From: Victivallales bacterium
GTDB lineage: Bacteria > Verrucomicrobiota > Lentisphaeria > Oligosphaerales > Oligosphaeraceae
DNA length: 28,362 bases
Direction of reading: 5' to 3'
Assembly: GCA_017964325.1 (NCBI GenBank)
Contig: JAGCSE010000303.1
Location: 1-28,362 of the forward strand
Below are positions 22,015-28,362 of the stretch, piece by piece. The translations under genes and the position numbers were made by a program. The stretch's first letter is position 1; the number at the start of each line of letters is the position of its first letter. Under the pieces are notes generated by a model. It was not told the DNA's origin, ran no database searches, and worked only from the letters and a program-made list of their open reading frames with translations.

Positions 22015-23949
22015 TTATAAAGTAGCTTTACCCATCAAATCACTGACCTTCTTCGCAAAGGACAGCGGATTGTCCAGCGGAATCTGAGCCGTCAGGCAGG
22101 CCTGGCCATACAGCAGTTCGACGTAATCCGCCAGTTGCTGCGCCTTGTCGTCCTTTCCGAGCATGTCGTGCATTGCCTTCACCAGCGGGTGGTTGCCGTT
22201 GATTTCGAAAATGCGCTTTGCTTCGGGCACTTCCTGATTCATCGCCTTCAGGATCTTCTCCATGTTGGCGCTCAGACCATATTCGTCGTTCACGATGCAG
22301 CAGGCGCTTTCCGTAAGACGCTTGGACAGACGGACTTCCTTGACCTTGTCGCCCAACAGTTCCTTGATCTTCGCAAGCAAGTCCTTATTGGCTTCCTCTT
22401 CCGCCTTGCGTTCTTCCTCATGCGCCTTCTTCTCGTCTTCCGTGTCGAGATCGACATCGCCTTTGATGATGGAATGCAGATGCTTGCCTTCAAACTCGTG
22501 GATGTCCTGCACGATCCATTCGTCGATTGGATCGGTCATGTAGAGAACCTCGTAGCCCTTGCTCTTGAAGGCTTCCAGCTGCGGTGAATTTGCGGCTGCG
22601 GCGGAGCTTTCCGCCGTGATATAATAGATTTCCTTCTGGCTTTCGGGCATACGCTTCACGTATTCCTCAAGCGTCGTCCGCTTGCCGGCTTCCGTCGCCG
22701 TGCTCTCGAACAGCATCAATTTCTGGATGCGTTCGCTGTTCGCGAAATCGATGTGGATGCCGCTCTTCAGAATCGAGCCGAAATTCTTCCAGAACTCCAG
22801 ATAGCGGTCGGGAGCCTTGGCTTGCATATCCGCCAGCGTGTCCAGAATCTTCTTCGTCACGTTCTTCTGGATGATGCTCATCGCCTTCGCCTCCTGGAGC
22901 ATCTCACGGGAGACGTTCAACGGCAAGTCAGAGGAGTCAACGACACCACGCAAGAAGCTAAGATACGTCGGGACAAGCTCTTCGCATTTGTCTGTGATGA
23001 ACACGCGATGGACGTACAGCTGCACGCCACGGTCTTTCTGTTCGGGCATGAACATATCGAACAGCGGCTTCGGAGGAATGAACAGCAACGCCTTGAATTC
23101 GGCATTTCCTTCGACGCTCCAGTGGATCGTCTCGAACGGATCCTGGAAATCATGGGAGACATGCTTGTAGAATTCGGCGTATTCCTCCGGCTTGATTTCG
23201 TTCTTCGGACGCTGCCAGATGGCCTTCTGCGAATTCAGCGTCTCCTCTTCGATCGTCACCTTCGGCTCTTTGCCTTCAATCCGCTTGCCTTCATCGTCGC
23301 GCTCGTACTCTTCGTGGCGGATGTCCATGCAAATCGGATGCTCGACGAAATCGGAATATTTCTTGATCAGTTTGCGAATTTCCCAATCTTCCAGGAAATT
23401 CTCCGCATCTTCTTTCAAATGGAGAATGACATCCGTGCCGCGCGTCGCCTTGTCGCAATCCTCCAGCGTGTAGAAGCCATCGCCTTTGGACTGCCATTTC
23501 ACGCCTTTTCCATCCGCTCCTGCACGGCGCGTCAGCACTGTCACTTCGTCGGCGACCATGAACGCGGAATAGAAACCGACGCCGAACTGGCCGATCAGTT
23601 CAGGCGGCAGATTCTCTTTGTTGGCGGACAGCTGCTCCAAGAACTTCTTCGTGCCCGAACTCGCGATCGTGCCGATGTTGTTCTCGACTTCCTCCGCCGT
23701 CATGCCGATGCCGTTGTCGCGGACGGTCAATGTCTTGGCGTCTTTGTCAACGATCAGCTTGATTTTCCACACCGTGTCGTCACCCAGCAGGCTGTCGTCC
23801 TTCAACGCGTCGAACCGAACGCGGTCGATGGCGTCTGACGCATTGGAAATCAATTCCCGCAGGAAGATTTCCTTGTTCGAATACAATGAATTGATGACCA
23901 AATCCAACAGCTTCTGGACTTCTGTCTTGAATTGACGTGGCTCTGCCAT
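22015..23949 (-). CDS. htpG: Chaperone protein HtpG (Hsp90)
   Basis: Cytosolic ATP-dependent dimeric chaperone of 644 residues. I start it at MAEPRQFKTEV (ATG at 23949), which has GAAGGTG upstream; an in-frame extension to 24015 adds 22 residues without family likeness. The N-terminal GHKL ATPase domain has FLRELISNASDAIDRVRF, VRDNGIGMTAEEV, GQFGVGFYSAFMVADEV and GTDVILHL. The middle domain contains the conserved FIPPKPLFDMFMP-type and SDLPLNVSREMLQ segments, and the C-terminal dimerisation domain ends in a helical tail. There is a charged, Glu/Lys-rich linker before the last domain. The gene lies 129 nt downstream of lptD on the same strand. No CIRCE-type operator is visible. Confidence 0.97.
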   Translation of the reverse strand: MAEPRQFKTEVQKLLDLVINSLYSNKEIFLRELISNASDAIDRVRFDALKDDSLLGDDTVWKIKLIVDKDAKTLTVRDNGIGMTAEEVENNIGTIASSGTKKFLEQLSANKENLPPELIGQFGVGFYSAFMVADEVTVLTRRAGADGKGVKWQSKGDGFYTLEDCDKATRGTDVILHLKEDAENFLEDWEIRKLIKKYSDFVEHPICMDIRHEEYERDDEGKRIEGKEPKVTIEEETLNSQKAIWQRPKNEIKPEEYAEFYKHVSHDFQDPFETIHWSVEGNAEFKALLFIPPKPLFDMFMPEQKDRGVQLYVHRVFITDKCEELVPTYLSFLRGVVDSSDLPLNVSREMLQEAKAMSIIQKNVTKKILDTLADMQAKAPDRYLEFWKNFGSILKSGIHIDFANSERIQKLMLFESTATEAGKRTTLEEYVKRMPESQKEIYYITAESSAAAANSPQLEAFKSKGYEVLYMTDPIDEWIVQDIHEFEGKHLHSIIKGDVDLDTEDEKKAHEEERKAEEEANKDLLAKIKELLGDKVKEVRLSKRLTESACCIVNDEYGLSANMEKILKAMNQEVPEAKRIFEINGNHPLVKAMHDMLGKDDKAQQLADYVELLYGQACLTAQIPLDNPLSFAKKVSDLMGKATL

Positions 23950-24078
23950 GAAAATCACCTTCTTTCTTCTGATATTTCGACTATTTTCCGCCGTCGGCGT
24001 GGAAGTCGGCGGCATTTTAACTATTCATGAATCCTTTAAGACAATCCTTCTGCGTTTTTGTTCCGCGAGAAAAGCTTT

Positions 24079-26424
24079 TTATAGATTCAAATCTATTTTC
24101 ACCTTCGGGAAGCTCGTCAAATGGAGCATGATCATGACCTCGAAATCGTTGTTGTCCCATCCTGCGCCAAGCGACACCACCCAGCAGTGCAGTTCGCGCC
24201 GCAACGTGTAGAAATGCTCCGACATCCGCTGCTTGTCAAAGTCGTATTCCATTTCGATTTCCAGCGATGTCTTGCTGTTCAGTGGGAGGTTCATCTTGCC
24301 GCGGATGGTGTCCGATGTCTCGAAATATTTCTTGTAATAAGAACTTTCACCCGTCAAATCCACCAGCGTGGAGCCGAGCGACCATGTGCTGCGGGAGATG
24401 TGCGCGTTACGATAGACATAGCGCAAGCTGAAATTCAAATCGTCTTCACGACCAAGCCGCGTTCCGATTTCGCCACGTTGGATGTCGCCTTCGCCCATGT
24501 CGTAAAGCACGGTCGCCCAAGTATGAATGGTATCCTTTGGCATGAAATCGATGCGGTTTCCGAAATCACCGCCATGGTTGCCGCTGCCCTTCACCCAGAC
24601 ATCTTCGCCGTAGTTGTCGATGCCGCGGTCGAAATGGATGTCCGCATACGTCTGCCAGCGCAGTAATGTTTCCGCGTTGCCTCGCCGCTTCGTCTGCAAC
24701 CGCTGGTCGATGCCGAAGCGAACGAAATGCTGACGCTCCAATCTATCCGTCTCGTCAAAGAAATAAAGGTATTTTCGGTCATGGGACGGCTTTGGAGAGA
24801 ACGTGTAGTTCACGTATGGCTCAATGACGTGCCGCAGGCCATCGCTCTCGAACATATCCATCTGGATGTTCAGCCAGTCGCTGTAGAAGCGGCTCTTCGC
24901 CTCCGCGCCAATTTCGTATGCCGCGCGGAAGACCTCTCCGCCGTCCGCGTCATAATGGCGCACGGGCCGTTTTGTATAGACATTGTCCGCGTTATCGACA
25001 TCCAGCATATTCGCCAAATCACGTTCGTCCAAGCCGATGCGACTGCTGCGTGAATAATACGTCCCCTTGACACCGGCCCGCGGAATGAATTCCACCAAAT
25101 CATTGTAGTCCAATGGCAGATAGAGGAAATGCGACGTGTCCGCACGGAAAGTCTTGTAGTCGCGTGGATCAAGATGCTCATCCGGATCGTAGTCCTCCTC
25201 CAGAAGTTCGAAACGCTTTCTGTCGAAGTCCCGCCATTTCATATAGTAATATCCAAGACTGCTGCTGCTTTGGTATTCCAGAGGTGTTGCGCCCAATTCA
25301 ATTCGCGGAATGTCAAATGTCGCTTCAGGCAACTTTTCCACGACGGTGTAAAAGTCGTTCACACGCGGTCTTGCGGAGATTCCCGCATGATACCACTCCC
25401 CTGCGTAGTCAAGGCTGATGAATGTCTTCGGCTGCGAAATCTGGCGATATTCATGCTTGAACCAATCCTCCAGCATGTCGATGTCGCTCAGCCAATCAAC
25501 ATTCGTGCGCAATGTTAAGCTGTCGCTGAAATTGTAGCGATGATACCAGTTCAGGCGGTAGCGGTCTTCCACCACACGGAAACGACGGCTGAATCCATCC
25601 TCCGTTTCAGGCGGGTCTTCATCAAGCAAGCCATAAAGGTTCAGGCTGATTTCCTGCTTCGGCGATACATAGTCCAATTTCGAACCAGCGCCGATACCGC
25701 GTTTGGTCATCATATCAACAAATATGCGGGCGTCGCCCTTCGCCTCTTTGTCGTTTTTTCCAAGTTCCCATATACGACCAAGTTGCAGATATGCGCCGCG
25801 CTTTCCCGAATAGCCGGGCTTGATAATCATGCCCGCAGTCCCGTCCGTCGTGCCGATCATGTACGGGAAATAGAAAATCGGCACCGCGCCCAGCTTGATC
25901 ACGATGTGCTTCGCCGTGAACGTATTGTCAGGGTCGTGATGGATTTCCGCGGCGGTGATACGATAGTGCGGCGGGTAATGGTCGCACGTTGACAACCACG
26001 CGTCTTTCAGCATCTTATGACCTTCTTTGTCATTGGAGCCGGCCGCACCGCCGCTGTGCCACACCTTCCCGTCGAAACCATATTCGCCGAACGACAGTTC
26101 ATTGGTGGCGAGATTTCCGCGGACGGCCTGCGCCGCCCAGCTCGTCCCGTCCTCCAGCGACACGACGACATCCCCCTTCGCCGTGAAATCCTTCGTCACT
26201 TGATTAAGGCTCGCTTCGTTCGCCTTGACCGTCAACTGCCCATAGCAGATAATGACCTTCCCCTTGGCGCGGGCGATTCCCTTCTCCACATCCGCCTCCA
26301 TCTGCTCCGCCGTAATGGTCAATTCATCCGAATTGCCGACAAGATCCCTTAAATTCTGCCCCTGCAGCGACGGCAAACAGAAGAGCAACGTGAAAAAACA
26401 GAATATGGTCAATGGTTTTCGCAC
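24079..26424 (-). CDS. lptD: LPS-assembly outer membrane protein LptD
   Basis: Outer-membrane component of the Lpt machine that inserts lipopolysaccharide into the outer leaflet. The product is 781 residues, starting with GTG at 26424 behind a strong GAGGTGA, and has a signal peptide MRKPLTIFCFFTLLFCLPSLQGQ. A periplasmic LptA-like beta-jellyroll follows at about 30-105 (LTITAEQMEADVEKGIARAKG, LTVKANEASLNQVTKDFTAKGDV). The hallmark STCDHYPPHYRITAAEI and VPIFYFPYM comes next, then an approximately 550-residue beta-barrel with many aromatic strand ends (WYHRYNFSDSL, SLGYYYMKWRDF). Its presence implies an LPS-bearing, double-membrane cell. LptE was not seen nearby. htpG follows on the same strand. 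Confidence 0.93.
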   Translation of the reverse strand: MRKPLTIFCFFTLLFCLPSLQGQNLRDLVGNSDELTITAEQMEADVEKGIARAKGKVIICYGQLTVKANEASLNQVTKDFTAKGDVVVSLEDGTSWAAQAVRGNLATNELSFGEYGFDGKVWHSGGAAGSNDKEGHKMLKDAWLSTCDHYPPHYRITAAEIHHDPDNTFTAKHIVIKLGAVPIFYFPYMIGTTDGTAGMIIKPGYSGKRGAYLQLGRIWELGKNDKEAKGDARIFVDMMTKRGIGAGSKLDYVSPKQEISLNLYGLLDEDPPETEDGFSRRFRVVEDRYRLNWYHRYNFSDSLTLRTNVDWLSDIDMLEDWFKHEYRQISQPKTFISLDYAGEWYHAGISARPRVNDFYTVVEKLPEATFDIPRIELGATPLEYQSSSSLGYYYMKWRDFDRKRFELLEEDYDPDEHLDPRDYKTFRADTSHFLYLPLDYNDLVEFIPRAGVKGTYYSRSSRIGLDERDLANMLDVDNADNVYTKRPVRHYDADGGEVFRAAYEIGAEAKSRFYSDWLNIQMDMFESDGLRHVIEPYVNYTFSPKPSHDRKYLYFFDETDRLERQHFVRFGIDQRLQTKRRGNAETLLRWQTYADIHFDRGIDNYGEDVWVKGSGNHGGDFGNRIDFMPKDTIHTWATVLYDMGEGDIQRGEIGTRLGREDDLNFSLRYVYRNAHISRSTWSLGSTLVDLTGESSYYKKYFETSDTIRGKMNLPLNSKTSLEIEMEYDFDKQRMSEHFYTLRRELHCWVVSLGAGWDNNDFEVMIMLHLTSFPKVKIDLNL

Positions 26425-26476
26425 AAGATCACCTCAAGGTGGCTGGACATTCAGAAAGAGACATTCGAAACTAATA

Positions 26477-26504
26477 AACATAAATGAATCTCTCGGTCTG
26501 TCAA
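26477..26504 (-). promoter_or_regulatory. Candidate lptD promoter
   Basis: On the minus strand a perfect TTGACA (26504-26499) and TATGTT (26482-26477) are 16 bp apart, about 50 nt before the GTG start. This is the best sigma-70-type match in the 26425-26738 spacer. Confidence 0.6.
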
Positions 26505-26622
26505 GCAAATCGGCCGTTATTATCATAATAGTATAGCACCATCTGGTATTGAAACCACGTCCAAGACACGCTGTTCCATTCATGGACCGCCTTCGTCCTT
26601 CCCCAAAAACACATGATAATCT

Positions 26623-26653
26623 GCTAAATCCCATAAAAAAACATAGATTTAGC
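26623..26653. promoter_or_regulatory. 8-bp inverted repeat upstream of the ATPase gene
   Basis: GCTAAATC (26623-26630) and GATTTAGC (26646-26653) are exact reverse complements separated by 15 bp. TATAAA follows at 26665-26670, and a TAACATGTTA palindrome lies at 26681-26690. These may form the regulatory region of the ATPase gene; no clear -35 was found. The remainder of the 26425-26738 spacer shows no gene. Confidence 0.4.
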
Positions 26654-26738
26654 TGGATATCGACTATAAACCATGTATATTAACATGTTATATCACGTAA
26701 AGAATGCCAAGTTCGGCTTCATTCATGGGAGAACGAAT

Positions 26739-28160
26739 ATGTTCATAGGACGAGATAAAGAGCAGAAAAAGCTATACCAGGCGCTTGAATCCGACCATTC
26801 CGAATTCGTCGCCGTCTATGGGCGCCGCCGTGTCGGCAAGACATTTCTGATTCGTCAGACATATTCTGAAATGATGGTCTTCCAGCATACGGGGCTCGTT
26901 GTCGGCAACACACGCCGTCAATTGCAAGAATTCTGTCAATCACTTGAAGATGCAGGATTCGAAGGGAAATGCACAGCGTCTGACTGGCATGAGGCCTTCC
27001 ATCTGCTCGCCAGATTTCTCAATACTTGCCGCGAAGGAAAGAAAGTGGTTTTTCTGGATGAACTGCCATGGATGGACACGCCCCGTTCCGAATTTGTCAG
27101 TGCCTTGGACCATTTCTGGAATGGATGGTGTTCCGCACGATCGGACATCGTACTGGTCGTATGCGGTTCCGCAACATCATGGATCATCGAGAAAATCATC
27201 AAGAACTACGGCGGTCTCCACAATCGCATCACCCGCAGCCTCCAACTGATGCCTTTCACGTTACAGGAATGTGAAACATACGTAAAAGCCAAAGGCTTGA
27301 ACTGGAACCGTCTGCAGATTCTGGAATGCTATATGGCGATGGGCGGAATTCCGCATTACTGGAGTTTTCTTGAAAAGGGAGAAAGCGTGGCGCAGGCTCT
27401 CGACCGTTTATTCTTCGCAGAAACAGGAGAACTCCACAATGAATTCAACGCCTTGTATGCGTCATTGTTCAGACAGCCTGCCGCCTATTTGGAAATCGTA
27501 ACCGCCTTGTCTGAAAAAAGAAGCGGAATCCCCAAAAAAGAACTCGTTCAATCCGTGAAGCTCAGCGAAAACGGCCGACTTACACAAGTTTTGGAATCAT
27601 TGGAGCATTGTGGTTTCATCCGCTATTATCAAGCCATCGGCAAAAAAGTAAAGGATGGCTTGTACCAATTGATCGATCCGTTCACATTGTTCTATTTCCG
27701 TTTTATGAAAGACGGCAGAATGCGAGGCGAAAATTCCTGGATGAATATTTTGAATTCCTCTAAATACCGTGTCTGGACGGGATTGGCATTCGAACAAGTT
27801 TGCCTTTTGCATCTTCTTCAAATGAAAAAAGCACTTGGCATTTCAGGCGTCAACACGCATTCATCCTCATGGTTTCATCCAGGCAGTTCAGAAGACAATG
27901 GCATTCAGATCGATTTGCTGATCGAGCGGGCGGATCAAATCATCAACCTATGTGAAATGAAATACTCCAAGTCTGATTTCATCGTGACAAAGGAATACGA
28001 ACGGCAACTGTATCAAAAAATGGAAATCTTCATGCACCATGTCATGCCCAAGCAGGCCATTCATCTGACGCTTGTGACAACATACGGCCTGAAAGAAAAC
28101 CTGCATTCGTCTGTCTTCCAATCCGTCATCACATTGGACGATCTGTTTGCTCCGCTGTAA
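26739..28160 (+). CDS. ATPase_2/DUF234-type P-loop ATPase with nuclease-like C-terminus
   Basis: Protein of 473 residues. The ATG at 26739 has GGGAGA eight bases upstream and places FIGRDKEQKKL, typical of this family's start, at the N-terminus; an in-frame ATG at 26673 is less likely. The P-loop is YGRRRVGKT (28-35) and Walker B is VVFLDELPW (Asp107, Glu108), followed by VVCGSATSWI. A winged-helix-like segment (about 265-320) precedes a DUF234-type C-terminal domain with Asp392 and CEMKY (Glu406, Lys408), which fits a PD-(D/E)XK core. Such proteins are widespread in archaea and anaerobes, often as isolated accessory genes, and their function is not established. It is followed by a long hairpin and the GCATTAA array. 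Confidence 0.88.
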   Translation: MFIGRDKEQKKLYQALESDHSEFVAVYGRRRVGKTFLIRQTYSEMMVFQHTGLVVGNTRRQLQEFCQSLEDAGFEGKCTASDWHEAFHLLARFLNTCREGKKVVFLDELPWMDTPRSEFVSALDHFWNGWCSARSDIVLVVCGSATSWIIEKIIKNYGGLHNRITRSLQLMPFTLQECETYVKAKGLNWNRLQILECYMAMGGIPHYWSFLEKGESVAQALDRLFFAETGELHNEFNALYASLFRQPAAYLEIVTALSEKRSGIPKKELVQSVKLSENGRLTQVLESLEHCGFIRYYQAIGKKVKDGLYQLIDPFTLFYFRFMKDGRMRGENSWMNILNSSKYRVWTGLAFEQVCLLHLLQMKKALGISGVNTHSSSWFHPGSSEDNGIQIDLLIERADQIINLCEMKYSKSDFIVTKEYERQLYQKMEIFMHHVMPKQAIHLTLVTTYGLKENLHSSVFQSVITLDDLFAPL

Positions 28161-28185
28161 ATGGTCCACGCAACAAACCATCAAA

Positions 28186-28231
28186 CAGACACGCCGCCAT
28201 GAAGCGTCTTGCCCCCATGGCGGTGTGTCTG
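28186..28231. terminator. Long hairpin downstream of the ATPase gene
   Basis: A 16-bp stem pairs 28186-28201 with 28216-28231, perfect except for one G.U pair, around a 14-nt loop. No T-run follows on the plus strand. It lies 25 nt after the ATPase stop and 12 nt before the heptamer array, so it may be a terminator or part of the repeat module. Confidence 0.6.
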
Positions 28232-28243
28232 CTCATAAATTAA

Positions 28244-28362
28244 GCATTAAGCATTAAGCATTAAGCATTAAGCATTAAGCATTAAGCATTAAGCATTAAG
28301 CATTAAGCATTAAGCATTAAGCATTAAGCATTAAGCATTAAGCATTAAGCATTAAGCATTAA
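28244..28362. repeat. Seventeen-copy GCATTAA tandem array at the window end
   Basis: Exactly 17 uninterrupted, identical GCATTAA units fill 119 bp to the last base, preceded by a partial ATTAA. The array may continue beyond the window. Identical units without spacers rule out CRISPR. The same heptamer occurs at 21984-22010. Confidence 0.97.

Noticed and set aside
23950..24015. 22-residue N-terminal extension of HtpG
   Set aside because: Unlike HtpG N-termini; the ATG at 23949 has GAAGGTG at suitable spacing.
28244..28362. CRISPR array
   Set aside because: Seven-base identical units without spacers and no cas genes.

Overview
The window reads as a chromosomal segment of a Gram-negative bacterium. 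Evidence: an LPS-assembly protein LptD, a tripartite-type RND efflux pair, lipoprotein signals and a secreted glycoside hydrolase. Gene content and style (SUMF1-like protein, large secreted GH-A-like hydrolase, C-rich coding DNA with AT-rich spacers, many short tandem repeats between genes) resemble the PVC group, perhaps Lentisphaerae or Kiritimatiellota from a gut or anoxic habitat. That assignment is inference. No rRNA, tRNA, CRISPR array or transposase was seen.

Layout. (1) 1-4374, plus strand: RND adaptor lipoprotein and RND permease behind a promoter overlapped by a perfect 20-bp palindrome. (2) 8588-4523, minus strand: a tight five-gene run of GT5 glycogen/starch synthase, a small unknown protein, an inositol-monophosphatase-family phosphatase, a TPR lipoprotein and a glycerophosphodiester phosphodiesterase, ending at a large structured hairpin. 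(3) 8589-12160, plus strand: an aromatic amino acid operon of DAHP synthase, prephenate dehydrogenase and chorismate mutase/prephenate dehydratase. Its leader encodes a 36-residue peptide containing YYYWAFYF, followed by alternative hairpins and an intrinsic terminator, which is the layout of a ribosome-mediated transcription attenuator. (4) 12161-14581: a GC-rich 30-bp tandem repeat, a SUMF1-like protein, a higher-order CTCTAG repeat and a nitrilase-family amidohydrolase. (5) 14582-16129: AT-rich DNA with a terminator and an inverted repeat, then a DUF1016/YhcG-type PD-(D/E)XK protein whose gene contains two 27-bp palindromes 60 bp apart. (6) 20600-16198, minus strand: secreted GH-A-like hydrolase, metallophosphoesterase and TrmO. 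(7) 20702-28160: U32 protein (plus), then HtpG and LptD (minus), then an ATPase_2/DUF234-type ATPase (plus). The window ends inside a 17-copy GCATTAA array.

The most interesting signal is the aromatic-operon attenuator at 8847-9022. It would add charged-tRNA sensing to the feedback expected from the ferredoxin-like domain of the DAHP synthase and the ACT domain of PheA. The second theme is the density of small repeats in gene spacers: nonamers, a 30-mer with a diverged second copy, a 45-bp higher-order repeat, and a heptamer array that twice follows a long perfect or near-perfect hairpin at the same 12-nt distance. An RND permease lacking the classical proton-relay residues is a third point.
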